Notes under the pieces: model-generated
Databases searched by the model: none
Told to the model about the DNA's origin: nothing
The model's input: the letters and a program-made list of their open reading frames with translations, nothing else
Program-made: the position numbers and the translations under genes
Origin: Candidatus Methanosphaera massiliense
GTDB lineage: Archaea > Methanobacteriota > Methanobacteria > Methanobacteriales > Methanobacteriaceae
Direction: 5' to 3'
Assembly (NCBI RefSeq): GCF_028890305.1
Contig: NZ_JARBXM010000002.1
Location: forward strand, 42,183-106,182
DNA: 64,000 bases
Part shown: piece by piece, positions 25,808 to 35,993 of the stretch
How the letters are laid out: each line of letters starts with the position of its first letter
Position numbering within the stretch: position 1 is the first letter of the stretch

Positions 25808-28800
25808 ATGAATAAAAAACACACACTACTAATAATATTTCTAACAATCACCATAATTGGAAGTATTAACACACTAAACGCAACAGAAACACCCGAAAAC
25901 AACACAATAATACACAATGAGGACACAACACATACATATATAACCCCTCACATCACAAATAAAACAATAAAACAAGCAATAAAAAAAGAACCCCTGGAAA
26001 AACCAACCACTGAAAACGTGTCAACATATTCCGAATTCATCAAAGCAATAAACAACGCAAAACAATCAAACACGACAAATTACACAATAAATCTAAAAAA
26101 AGGAAACTATACTATCACAAACAAAATAATATGGGCAAATAACCTAGAAAACAGAAAAAAATTAATAATCAATGGACAAGGAAGTACAATAACAGGAAAT
26201 AATACAAAAAGCTTCATCCAAGTAAATTCAAATAATACACTTATCATTGAAAACATGACGATTACAAACACGTCAAAAAATTATGGAAGTGCAATATATA
26301 ACTCTGGAACAACAATAATCTACAGCACAATATTCAAAAATAATCATGCAACAACAAAAAATACCCTAGGCGGTGGAGCCATATTCAACACAGGTAATTT
26401 AACCATAAACAACTCCACATTTGAAAATAATACATCCGACTTTGATGGTGGTGCCATATACAATATAAAAAATAACATGGACAACATGGGCTACATTCAA
26501 ATTAACAATTCTACATTCACAAACAATAATGCAAGAACTGGAGCTGGAATATATAACTTCAATGGAAAACTAATCCTAATAAACAATACCACATTCAAAT
26601 CAAACAATGCAAATAACTCACTAATATACATTCAAGATTATTCAAAGGAAAATATAATCAATAACAGCCATATACTAAACAACAACTGTGGTGACACATT
26701 AATAACCAATCTGGAAAATATGACAATAGAAAACACCACTCTATCAAATAACAACGTTACAAACACATTAATATACCTAACAGGAAATACAGTTCTCTAC
26801 AAAATAAAAATAACAAACAATACCAGCAATAACACAATAATAAATACAAATACAACAACAATAATCAAACAATCAGGGATAACAAATAACAATGCTACAA
26901 ACCTAATAAGAAATTATGATCAATTATTTATCAATGACACAATGATAACAAGCAATACACTAACTAACACTGGAATTATAAACAATAATTCATTAATTCT
27001 AACAAATAATACATTCAATAACAATACAGTCATAGAAAAATCATTAATCTATGATAAAATAGGAATAACCAAAGTACATGAAAACAAATTCTATGAAAAT
27101 AAATGCAATGATTTGTTTATTGGAACAGAAAAAACATTTTCCCAAGTCATCAATAATATATACAAAGGAAATAATCTAAGATACACTGATATAACCATTA
27201 ACAACAAGAAAATATATAATTATGATGAAAATGTTACAATAAATGGTCAAGTAAATACTGATAAGATTTATAATACTACAGTCAACACAGGAAAAATATC
27301 CTTAATGTATAATGATGAAATATTAGATACAGCTGACGTAATAAATGGTTCATACACAATTAATAAATATTTGAATAAGACAGGTATACTTAATTTAACA
27401 TTAATCTATGAAGGTCAAAATGATTACATTGACACAGCAGATAATGTTAATATATCCATTGAAATCCCACATTATATTCTTCAAATAATAACTGAAAATG
27501 AATCATATAGTTATGGAGAACCTATTACATATACTGTGTATCTTACTAATACTGGAAAAGGTAATGGTAGTAATATAACAATCAAGAATATACTAGATAA
27601 AAATCTAGAATATATGAATTCCACAGATGATAATTTCAGTATAACTACTAATACGTGGTATATTGATAGATTAAATTCAAATGAAACAAAAAATATTACC
27701 ATAACCACTACTTCAAATAAAAAAGATGATATAAACATCACAATAACCACTAATTCAGCAATAAATGAAACTTCTACAGCAACTAAGATCATTAGGTATG
27801 TAGAACCTGACTATAATCTGACAGTGAATAGTTCTGACATGTATCTATTTGGAAGTAGAATAGTAAACCAGATTATTATAAACAACACGGGAGCAGGCCG
27901 TGGAAATAACATATCCTTAATATTTAGTTTAAGTAAAAATGATAAAGAAATAATGCATGAAGTAATACCCCTTAATAAAATAGAGCCTCATGACATAATT
28001 ATAGTTAATAAAAGATACACAAGTCTAACTTACGGTAATCTCACTGGAAAAATAATACTAAATGATTTGTTAAACAATATCTGTGTTTATAATTTTAAAT
28101 ACATCGTACCTAAACCATATATTACTTTAGACAAAAAAACAGCACATCCTGGAGATACAATTAATATTTCAGCCACATTACACAATATCAACACAACTGT
28201 GAATGGAAAATTTGTTTTCAAGTTAAACAATAAAACATTACGAAACTACACTATTAACCAATACAACAATACTATTACAGTGTTAAATTACAAAATTAGT
28301 GATGGTCTAAAAGGAAATAATGTACTTGAAGTAAAATATAATGTTAGAGGATTAGATTATGTATTATGTAATAAAACCTCTTTAAATCTTCATAAATTTA
28401 AAGTTACCAGTATCCTTGATAACATTAAAGGTTACCCTGGAGATTATGTGAATTTAACAGTACATTTAAAAGATAACCAAAATAATAATGTAACAAGAGG
28501 AAAAGTAGTATTTAAAATCAACGATAAAACAATTAAAGATAAAAGAGGTAATGTAATTTACATTAATGTTACAAATGGAATAGTCCAACTAACAAATTTC
28601 CAAATACCTCTTAATTTTGGTAAGGATAAATATAAAATATCTGTAGTATACGGATCAAACAACAAGTATGAATACAATAGAAACTATTCCTCACTAAACA
28701 TTATACATCAACAAACTAGAATAATAATAACAAATACCACATTTAAACCAGGAAATAAATTTACAATACACTGTCAACTAAAAGCCATGAAAACAAATAA

Positions 28801-28999
28801 AGCTATCTACGGCGGCAATATAGTATTCAAAGTTAATGGAAAAACAATTAGTCCTAAGATTCAAGTAAACAACAATACCCTATCATTTACATATTACCCA
28901 AAAAATGCAAAATTTATAAAAAATATAATAGTATGTTTCTCAGGAAATACCATTTATCATAGTACCCGTGAAACATTAAGTTTTGTACCTAGTACTTAA
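25808..28999 (+). CDS. adhesin-like surface protein with beta-helix repeats
   Basis: 1063 residues. An N-terminal signal sequence (hydrophobic about 6-23) precedes a right-handed beta-helix region (about 90-430) of repeated NNSTFxNN/NNTTFKSNN units, as in polymorphic outer-membrane-type repeats. A DUF11-like domain (YTVYLTNTGKGNGSNITIKN, near 575-650) and Ig-like (Big_3-type) repeats near 755-1060 follow. It is Asn/Thr-rich with many NxT/S sequons and typical of methanogen adhesin-like proteins. It has no C-terminal membrane anchor, so attachment is unclear. Codon preference shifts along the gene: A-ending in the first third, more T-ending later. Confidence 0.88.
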   Translation: MNKKHTLLIIFLTITIIGSINTLNATETPENNTIIHNEDTTHTYITPHITNKTIKQAIKKEPLEKPTTENVSTYSEFIKAINNAKQSNTTNYTINLKKGNYTITNKIIWANNLENRKKLIINGQGSTITGNNTKSFIQVNSNNTLIIENMTITNTSKNYGSAIYNSGTTIIYSTIFKNNHATTKNTLGGGAIFNTGNLTINNSTFENNTSDFDGGAIYNIKNNMDNMGYIQINNSTFTNNNARTGAGIYNFNGKLILINNTTFKSNNANNSLIYIQDYSKENIINNSHILNNNCGDTLITNLENMTIENTTLSNNNVTNTLIYLTGNTVLYKIKITNNTSNNTIINTNTTTIIKQSGITNNNATNLIRNYDQLFINDTMITSNTLTNTGIINNNSLILTNNTFNNNTVIEKSLIYDKIGITKVHENKFYENKCNDLFIGTEKTFSQVINNIYKGNNLRYTDITINNKKIYNYDENVTINGQVNTDKIYNTTVNTGKISLMYNDEILDTADVINGSYTINKYLNKTGILNLTLIYEGQNDYIDTADNVNISIEIPHYILQIITENESYSYGEPITYTVYLTNTGKGNGSNITIKNILDKNLEYMNSTDDNFSITTNTWYIDRLNSNETKNITITTTSNKKDDINITITTNSAINETSTATKIIRYVEPDYNLTVNSSDMYLFGSRIVNQIIINNTGAGRGNNISLIFSLSKNDKEIMHEVIPLNKIEPHDIIIVNKRYTSLTYGNLTGKIILNDLLNNICVYNFKYIVPKPYITLDKKTAHPGDTINISATLHNINTTVNGKFVFKLNNKTLRNYTINQYNNTITVLNYKISDGLKGNNVLEVKYNVRGLDYVLCNKTSLNLHKFKVTSILDNIKGYPGDYVNLTVHLKDNQNNNVTRGKVVFKINDKTIKDKRGNVIYINVTNGIVQLTNFQIPLNFGKDKYKISVVYGSNNKYEYNRNYSSLNIIHQQTRIIITNTTFKPGNKFTIHCQLKAMKTNKAIYGGNIVFKVNGKTISPKIQVNNNTLSFTYYPKNAKFIKNIIVCFSGNTIYHSTRETLSFVPST

Positions 29000-29259
29000 A
29001 ATCATAAAAAACATAAAATTGAAAATAATATTAAAGAAAAAATAGAACAATTTAACCCATTCAGAGAAAAAATGGATAATTAAAAAGGATAAATAATAAG
29101 GAGGATAGTCATTTAATAATAATACATTAGAATAAAAAGTATTACAATAAATAAAAACTTTATGAGATTATTTCTCATAAATGTTTTTTAAAATAAACTA
29201 TAAATAAATTCAAATAAATATTAATAATTATCAAACAATCAACATAGGAGATTTTAAAA

Positions 29260-29601
29260 ATGATTATTGTTAACGCAACAATGAAACCAATAGCAGATAA
29301 AAAAGAAGAAATAATCGAAAAAGCTGAAACATTAATAGCAGCATCTAGAACACATCATGGAAATATTAGTTACAACCTATACTCTGACATTGAAACTGGT
29401 AATTTAATGTTTGTTGAAAAATGGGAATCCAAAGAAGCATTACAAAAACACATGCAAACTGATGAATTTGTCGACTTTGGACAAGAAACAAAAGATTTAG
29501 TTGACGGTGATTTAGGTATTGACATCTACTATGCAGAATTATTATCTAACAGTGCAGATGTCAAAAATGATGTGAAAGAAATTAGAATATATTATCAATA
29601 A
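29260..29601 (+). CDS. antibiotic biosynthesis monooxygenase (YgiN-like) domain protein
   Basis: 113-residue dimeric alpha+beta barrel (ABM) protein: MIIVNATMKPIADKKEEI, then GNISYNLYSDIETGNLMFVEKWESKEALQKHMQTDEF, the conserved core with the His of KHMQT. Family members include quinol or heme monooxygenases. In a strict anaerobe a role in quinone or electrophile handling is only a guess. GGAGATTT precedes the ATG. A perfect hairpin follows the stop. Confidence 0.88.
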   Translation: MIIVNATMKPIADKKEEIIEKAETLIAASRTHHGNISYNLYSDIETGNLMFVEKWESKEALQKHMQTDEFVDFGQETKDLVDGDLGIDIYYAELLSNSADVKNDVKEIRIYYQ

Positions 29602-29625
29602 ATCTCTTCTCCTAAAAAAAGATAA

Positions 29626-29670
29626 TTATTAAAGTAATAATCTTTACTTTAATAACATTTGTTTTTCTTA
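29626..29670 (+). terminator. hairpin terminator after the ABM-domain gene
   Basis: TTATTAAAGTAA (29626-29637) and TTACTTTAATAA (29644-29655) form a perfect 12-bp stem with a 6-base loop, followed by a T-rich stretch. It lies 25 bases after the plus-strand stop codon. Confidence 0.55.
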
Positions 29671-29689
29671 AATATTTTCCTATAACAAA

Positions 29690-30445
29690 TTATAAATCCT
29701 CAAAAATTATTTTTCTCTTGAATTCCTTTAATAATTCAGATACTACCATTGTATCATCCAGAGGATTAGATATAGGTACCTTAATTACTATTTCAACACC
29801 ACTAGTTCCAATACTCTTAACAAAAATACTATAACTTGGATTTTTAAGAATCAAATCACTATTATCCAGAATTTCTGAAATCTCCTTAATGACTTCATCA
29901 AGATCAGATTTATTTACTATTTGTATTGTGAATGGAACTATGTAAAATCCTGTTTTAGTATAATTCTTGAATGGTGTTGTTGTGAATAATACGTTAGGAA
30001 TAACAGTTAGTTGATTATTAGAAAATAATTGTACAGATTTAAAGCCTATCTTCTTTACCTGTCCTTTATGACCATTAATCTCAATCATATCTTCTACTTC
30101 AAATCTTTTCTCTACCAATATGATTAGACCAGAAATAATATTTGATAAAGTATCTTTAGCTGCTAAACTTACTGCTACAGTTACTAATCCTAAACTTATT
30201 ACCAGAGAACGAATATTAATACCTAAAATCTCTAAAACGCCTAGAATTATTATTATTACTATAATATATCGTAGTATTTTTATAAGTGTTTCAATTGAAC
30301 TTTTCTCTATCGTACCATTATTTTCAAGTTTTATTAACATTTTAGAAATTAATTTATATATAATTACAGGAATAGCTATCATTAATGCTAAATCAACTAT
30401 TAGATATAAGTTAGTGATAAGAGTGTTTATATTACTTTCTAACAT
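29690..30445 (-). CDS. small-conductance mechanosensitive channel (MscS family)
   Basis: 251 residues. Three N-terminal helices are followed by the pore helix (GLVTVAVSLAAKDTLSNIISGLIILVEKRF) and the cytoplasmic beta domain beginning VEDMIEINGHKGQVKKIGFKSVQL, the MscS signature. It opens under membrane tension to release solutes on osmotic downshock. It has the short, three-helix form. GGAGAAG precedes the ATG at 30445. Confidence 0.92.
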   Translation of the reverse strand: MLESNINTLITNLYLIVDLALMIAIPVIIYKLISKMLIKLENNGTIEKSSIETLIKILRYIIVIIIILGVLEILGINIRSLVISLGLVTVAVSLAAKDTLSNIISGLIILVEKRFEVEDMIEINGHKGQVKKIGFKSVQLFSNNQLTVIPNVLFTTTPFKNYTKTGFYIVPFTIQIVNKSDLDEVIKEISEILDNSDLILKNPSYSIFVKSIGTSGVEIVIKVPISNPLDDTMVVSELLKEFKRKIIFEDL

Positions 30446-30611
30446 TAAATATCTTCTCCATTCTCTAATAATATTATATTCTATTTATAAAATAAAATTA
30501 TCATTAAATTTGTATACTAAAAGAAATATATATTATATAAATATAGTTTAGGATAACTAATCTTATTATTTTTTTTATTTTTCAAAATTAATTTTAGAGG
30601 TCACAAATAAA

Positions 30612-33161
30612 ATGGTTTTAACAGAATTATTAGCACCAGCAGGATCATATGATATACTTGTTGTTGCTATTAATGCAGGAGCTGATGCAGTATATATTGC
30701 CGGACATAGATTCGGTGCAAGAGCATTTGCCCAGAATTTCACATCAGAGGAAATTGAAAAAGCTGTTAAATATGCTCATCTAAATGGATCTACAATACAT
30801 GTTACTGTTAACACATTATTTAACACTGCTGAAATCCTAGACGTTCTTAAATATGTTCAATTTTTATATCGTGTAGGTGTGGATGCAGTTATCGTACAAG
30901 ATATTGGATTAGTATATTTATTAAATAAATTTATTCCAGAAATGGAGATTCACGCATCTACCCAGATGACATTACGTGATTATAATAGTTTTTTATGGGC
31001 ACATGATGCAGGAATTAAAAGGATTATTCTTCCACGAGAAATGGAAGTAGATGAGATTAAAAGAGTATCTGATAGATTAAAAAAGGACAAGGTAGACTTA
31101 GATTTAGAAGTATTTGGTCATGGTTCATTATGCTACTGTATTTCTGGTGACTGCTATATGTCATCATTTATATCAGGACGTAGTGCAAATAGAGGAGCAT
31201 GTGCTCAGCCTTGCAGGTCTAACTATAAACTCAGATATAAAAATCATAGTATTAGTCATGGCTGTTTAATATCAACACATGACCTTGCTACATTTAAAGG
31301 TATTAAAGAAATATCCGATGCTGGAGTAAAATCATTAAAAATAGAGGGAAGATTAAAAACTGAGGATTATGTGTCAACTGTTGTACAGGCATATCGTACA
31401 ATGATTGATAATATGAATAATGAAGATAATACTGAACTTATCCATGACTTAAATAGATCATTAGATTTAATATTTAATAGATACTATACTAATGGATACA
31501 TACTAGGTGATAATCCTGGAGAAGTAATGGGTAGACGAAGTTCATTCCACCAAGGATTATACTTAGGAAAAATTAAATCCATTGAAGGAGAAAGAGTTGA
31601 CATTGAATTTGAAAACTCAGACCATCCAGTATTACAAAAAGGTGATGGTATTGGATTTAAACATAATAATCATATTAGAGGAATATATCTTGATAAAATA
31701 GTTGAACAAGATGAAAAACACATACTAATAGAAACAACACGCGATATTAGAGTTGGTTCAGAGGTATATATCAGCTACTCCAAGGGATTACATGATGAAC
31801 AAAAGAAATATAAGAAAGAACAAGTAAAACCAAGTATTCCATTATCCCTAGATATATCAGCTAACAAGAAAAACAGAATGACTGTTAATGCTAGTTTCAA
31901 AGTTAATAATGATATAATCAGCTTTGGATATAAATCAAAGGTTACATTCTCTGAAGCTATTAATAAGCCATTAACAGAGGAAACTATTATTAATCAAATG
32001 ACAAAGAGTGGAAACACTCCATTTATTGTTGATAATGTAAAAGTCAATAATTTACCAGACAACGTATTTATGGCTATTGGAAAAATTAATAATATTCGAC
32101 GTGATGTATTAGATATAGCTACTGATAAACTATTACAATACTATATTCCAAATGAAGAAAAATCAGAGCAAATACGAAAAGATATTAAAAAATACACTAA
32201 AAAAGTAAAAAATGATAAACATGGCATAAAACCAGCTAGTTATGTTGGACTTAATGTATATGTAGATAACCTAGAATTATTAACTGTAGCTAATAGAAAT
32301 CCATTAAACAGAATCTACTTTGACACATCATACATGTTTAAAAATAAAGAAGACTACTTTAATAACGTTGAAAATGTTCTAAGAAAAGCAGCAGACATTG
32401 CTGCGGATAAGGAATTAGTATGGGTATTATCAGCATTCATCTCAGATGATGATTTAGAAAAGATAGTTGAAATATATGAAAATCTTAGAAAAGATAATAT
32501 TTCCATCTCAATTATGGGTGATACTCCATCATTAGCTAGGCTATTTCCAGACACAAAAGTTTATGGTTCACATAACCTAAACATTTGGAATAATTTCAGT
32601 GTAAAAATGCTCGAAGAAACAGGATTTACAGGAGCTACTATATCCAGTGAATTATCAGAGAAAGAAATAAGAGAATTAATTAATAAGTCAAAGGGTTATA
32701 ATACAAAAATGGAATTAATTGTACAGGGAAATCAGGAGATAATGGTTTCTAAAGATGATTTCTCTAATTTAAATGAAGGATTTGATTTAGATATTGGTAC
32801 AAATGAATATGTTGTATTAGAAGATAAAGAAAATAATGCTAAATTCAAAATCTACTTTGATTATAATAGACAAAGTCATTTCTTCAATAATGACATGTTA
32901 TGTTTAATTGATGAAATTGATGAAATAAAAGAGATGGGCATTGAAAATATAACTCTTGACTGTCGATTTACTAAAGAAAAATACATATCTAAAGTTATTT
33001 CATTATATATACAAAGACTAAGAGATCATAATCCTGAAAGATGTTATTCTGAGAGTATTGATGAAATTTCTTATTCAAAATTAAATAAAGGTAATTTCAA
33101 GAATACACGTGTTTTAGAGGATAAAAAAAGCCGAAACAAAAGAAAAAGACGAAGATCTTAA
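30612..33161 (+). CDS. peptidase U32 family protein (RlhA/TrhP-like)
   Basis: 849 residues, the long form of the U32 family. The N-terminal TIM-barrel domain begins LTELLAPAGSYDILVVAINAGADAVYIAG, and the signature EVFGHGSLCYCISGDCYMSS is followed by SANRGACAQPCR. These clustered Cys residues bind an iron-sulfur centre in relatives. Bacterial members (RlhA, TrhP) hydroxylate 23S rRNA or tRNA rather than cleave protein. A further C-terminal half contains a second barrel-like segment. AGAGGT precedes the ATG. The basic tail (KKSRNKRKRRRS) fits RNA binding. Confidence 0.88.
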   Translation: MVLTELLAPAGSYDILVVAINAGADAVYIAGHRFGARAFAQNFTSEEIEKAVKYAHLNGSTIHVTVNTLFNTAEILDVLKYVQFLYRVGVDAVIVQDIGLVYLLNKFIPEMEIHASTQMTLRDYNSFLWAHDAGIKRIILPREMEVDEIKRVSDRLKKDKVDLDLEVFGHGSLCYCISGDCYMSSFISGRSANRGACAQPCRSNYKLRYKNHSISHGCLISTHDLATFKGIKEISDAGVKSLKIEGRLKTEDYVSTVVQAYRTMIDNMNNEDNTELIHDLNRSLDLIFNRYYTNGYILGDNPGEVMGRRSSFHQGLYLGKIKSIEGERVDIEFENSDHPVLQKGDGIGFKHNNHIRGIYLDKIVEQDEKHILIETTRDIRVGSEVYISYSKGLHDEQKKYKKEQVKPSIPLSLDISANKKNRMTVNASFKVNNDIISFGYKSKVTFSEAINKPLTEETIINQMTKSGNTPFIVDNVKVNNLPDNVFMAIGKINNIRRDVLDIATDKLLQYYIPNEEKSEQIRKDIKKYTKKVKNDKHGIKPASYVGLNVYVDNLELLTVANRNPLNRIYFDTSYMFKNKEDYFNNVENVLRKAADIAADKELVWVLSAFISDDDLEKIVEIYENLRKDNISISIMGDTPSLARLFPDTKVYGSHNLNIWNNFSVKMLEETGFTGATISSELSEKEIRELINKSKGYNTKMELIVQGNQEIMVSKDDFSNLNEGFDLDIGTNEYVVLEDKENNAKFKIYFDYNRQSHFFNNDMLCLIDEIDEIKEMGIENITLDCRFTKEKYISKVISLYIQRLRDHNPERCYSESIDEISYSKLNKGNFKNTRVLEDKKSRNKRKRRRS

Positions 33162-33172
33162 ATCTCTTTTTC

Positions 33173-33649
33173 TTAATCTATTTTTTTATACATTAATATC
33201 ATATGTTCCTCTACATCTAATTTTTTATTATTCTTATAAAAATCAAAACCATTATTTAAAAAGAACATTGCTGTTTTTACAAATGAGTTTGCTAATATGT
33301 ATTCGTAGGACTTGTTATTATTATTTTTTACTGACCACTGAATATCATTTAATATTTCAGTTCCATAGCCCCGTAATCTGTATTCTTTAAATATATGAAT
33401 GCATAGAATTTTTATTATGTTATATGTCTTCTTTGTGAATAATTCCATGTGTTCTTCTTTTATTGCAAAAAATCCCAATATATTATAATCAGATATCATC
33501 ATATAACATTCTATATCCTCATTTAATAGTTTTGTTATTAGATTATTTGTTAATTTTTTGTTTAATGTTCTATCCATTGATTGTATTTGTTTAAAATCAT
33601 TTTCATTTGTAATTTTTCTGTAATAGTAATTGTCTAACATGTTAAACAT
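33173..33649 (-). CDS. GNAT-like acetyltransferase
   Basis: 158 residues with a degenerate GNAT fold: a central ILGFFAIKEEHMEL strand pair, KILCIHIFKEYRLRGYGTEILNDIQ (motif A with RLRGYGTEIL) and TAMFFLNNGFDFY (motif B-like). The substrate is unknown. It converges on the U32 gene with 11 bases between stops. ATG at 33649 has no strong ribosome-binding site, and ATG at 33640 is equally possible. Confidence 0.72.
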   Translation of the reverse strand: MFNMLDNYYYRKITNENDFKQIQSMDRTLNKKLTNNLITKLLNEDIECYMMISDYNILGFFAIKEEHMELFTKKTYNIIKILCIHIFKEYRLRGYGTEILNDIQWSVKNNNNKSYEYILANSFVKTAMFFLNNGFDFYKNNKKLDVEEHMILMYKKID

Positions 33650-33957
33650 GATTTTTAATATTTTGATATTTTATTTACCAAATACCTCCATTTTATTATT
33701 TTTATTTATTAATATATTAAAAATAATATAAATAATTAACTAAATAATTAAACATTGTATATAATATATTCATTTTAAATAAAAATATAAAAAACATTTC
33801 AAAAAGAACTAGAAAATAATAAAATGAAAAAACTAAAAAATATAGAAAAGTTTTTATTTAATATTTAAGATAAATATTAAAGTACGAGGATTTGAAAGAA
33901 AAAAATACAAATCCAAAAAAAAAATCATACACGACAATAAAACAGGAGATAGGATTT

Positions 33958-34983
33958 ATGACATGTACCATTTTAGTTGGTGGACAATGGGGAGACGAAG
34001 GTAAAGGTAAATGTATCACATACTTTTGTACTAAAGATAAACCAGAAATAATAGCAAGAGCAGGAGTAGGACCAAATGCGGGACACTCTGTTGAATTCAA
34101 TGGTGAAAAATATGGATTAAGATTAACACCATCAGGATTCTTCAATGAAGATGCAAGATTATTAATAGGTGCTGGTGTATTAGTAAATCCCGATGTATTT
34201 AAACACGAACTAGATTACCTAAGCAAGTATAATTTAGAAGGAAGAACATACATGGATGCAAACTGTGCAATAATCACAGAAAAACATACAAAAGCTGACA
34301 AAGATTCTTCCTATCTATCTAAGAAAATAGGAACAACAGGTAGTGGTTGTGGACCAGCAAATGCAGATCGTATAAACAGAACAATAGACTACGCAAAAGA
34401 TATTGACGAACTAAAAGACTATGTAACAGACGTACCACAAGAAGTTAATAAAGCAATAGACGAAGGAAAAGATGTATTCATCGAAGGTTCACAAGGATTT
34501 GGATTATCCTTATACTATGGAACATACCCATACGTTACAAGTAAAGATACATGTGCAAGTACAGCAGCAGCAGACGTAGGAATAGGCCCAACAAAAGTAG
34601 ACCAGGTAATTGTAATATTCAAAGCATATATTACAAGAGTAGGAGAAGGACCATTCCCAACAGAAATATCACCAGAAAAAGCAGAAGAAATGGGAATAGA
34701 AGAATATGGAGTAGTAACTGGACGTAAAAGAAGAGTTGGTCTCTTCGATAAAGAACTAGCTAAAAGATCATGTATGATTAATGGTGCAACCCAAATCGCA
34801 TTAACATGCATAGACAGATTATACCCAGAATGTGCAAAAGTAAACAAATACGAAGACTTATCACAAGAAGCAAGAGATTACATTGAAGACATTGAAAAAG
34901 ATGTAGGTGTACCAATAACAATTATCTCCACAGGTCCAGATTTAGTTGATACAATAGACTTAAGAGACGAAAAACTAAACTAA
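33958..34983 (+). CDS. purA: adenylosuccinate synthetase
   Basis: 341 residues, the archaeal short form. It joins IMP and aspartate using GTP, in AMP synthesis. The GTP-binding [12 protein letters not shown] is at the N-terminus, [21 protein letters not shown] and [11 protein letters not shown] follow, and [12 protein letters not shown] binds IMP/Asp. The start is ATG at 33958 with GGAGATAGGATTT upstream. The frame continues 22 codons upstream to a TTG at 33892, but that segment is basic, low-complexity and not conserved. The 300-base gap before it holds only a TATA-like TTTTTATTTAATA near 33850. Confidence 0.96.
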   Translation: MTCTILVGGQWGDEGKGKCITYFCTKDKPEIIARAGVGPNAGHSVEFNGEKYGLRLTPSGFFNEDARLLIGAGVLVNPDVFKHELDYLSKYNLEGRTYMDANCAIITEKHTKADKDSSYLSKKIGTTGSGCGPANADRINRTIDYAKDIDELKDYVTDVPQEVNKAIDEGKDVFIEGSQGFGLSLYYGTYPYVTSKDTCASTAAADVGIGPTKVDQVIVIFKAYITRVGEGPFPTEISPEKAEEMGIEEYGVVTGRKRRVGLFDKELAKRSCMINGATQIALTCIDRLYPECAKVNKYEDLSQEARDYIEDIEKDVGVPITIISTGPDLVDTIDLRDEKLN

Positions 34984-35120
34984 TCTCCTTTCAATTTACT
35001 TTTTTTTAAATAATTAATAAAAATTCTACTTAAAAACAGTTGATATAACTAATTCTAAAATAATAATTAAATTGATAAATAAAAAATAGAAAAAAATAGT
35101 AGAGAATATAATGAATAATC

Positions 35121-35897
35121 TTATTCAGCATCTCTGTACATATGTGCAAATTTAGGGTCATATAATTTAGATTGTTCTCCGCTTTGCTGATCTAATACAT
35201 CACCAACAACAATCATTGCTGTTTTAGTAAATCCAGCTTCGTGAACTTTTTCAGCTATATTAGATAAATTACCCCTGACAATTTCCTGATCAGGCCATGT
35301 AGCTTTTTTAACTACAGCAACAGGAGTTTTTTCATCATATTCTTTAACTAATTCAGCTACTACTTCCTCAATCATATGTACTCCAAGGAATATACACATT
35401 GTAGCATTATGCTCAGCTAACTTACATAAAGCTTCCTTAGAAGGCTTAGGTGTTCTTCCCTCTGGTCTTGTAATAATAATTGTCTGAGAAACTTCAGGTA
35501 ATGTAAGTTGTGATTCAAGAGCTGCAGCAGTACCAAATAAACTACTTACACCAGGAATAATAGTATATCCAATATCTAATTCTTTAAGTTGATTAATTTG
35601 TTCTGCAATAGCACCATAAATTGATGGATCACCAGTATGTACACGTGCAGTAATCTTGTTTTCCTCATGAGCCTTTTTAATTACATCAATGATATCATCT
35701 AAATTCATTTCTGCACTATTATATATTTCAGCACCATCTTTTGCATAATCTAAAATTGCTGGATTAACTAAAGAACCTGCATATATTATTACATCAGAAT
35801 TTTTAATAGCTTCTGCACCTTTAACTGTTATGAGTTCAGGATCTCCTGGTCCTGCACCTAAAAATATAACTTTTCCTTTATAATCATCAAAATTCAT
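35121..35897 (-). CDS. cbiF: cobalt-precorrin-4 C11-methyltransferase
   Basis: 258-residue SAM-dependent methyltransferase of the anaerobic cobalamin (corrinoid) pathway. VIFLGAGPGDPELITVKG is the SAM-binding N-terminus. YAGSLVNPAILDYAK, HTGDPSIYGAIAEQ and GVSSLFGTAAALESQLTLPEV are CbiF/CobM signatures. Corrinoids are essential for the methyltransferases of methanogenesis from methanol. No other cbi gene is adjacent, so the pathway is dispersed. A 20-residue C-terminal tail follows the fold. Confidence 0.94.
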   Translation of the reverse strand: MNFDDYKGKVIFLGAGPGDPELITVKGAEAIKNSDVIIYAGSLVNPAILDYAKDGAEIYNSAEMNLDDIIDVIKKAHEENKITARVHTGDPSIYGAIAEQINQLKELDIGYTIIPGVSSLFGTAAALESQLTLPEVSQTIIITRPEGRTPKPSKEALCKLAEHNATMCIFLGVHMIEEVVAELVKEYDEKTPVAVVKKATWPDQEIVRGNLSNIAEKVHEAGFTKTAMIVVGDVLDQQSGEQSKLYDPKFAHMYRDAE

Positions 35898-35993
35898 TTT
35901 CTTTTTTCTCCATCATTTTATGTTAATGACTTTTTTTATATACTATTAATCTTTTTTTCATTAATAATAAGTTTTAATGTTAAATAACTATTA

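Noticed and set aside
33892-33957. 22-codon N-terminal extension of purA from a TTG
   Set aside because: Basic, non-conserved segment; ATG at 33958 has a strong ribosome-binding site and starts exactly at the family N-terminus.
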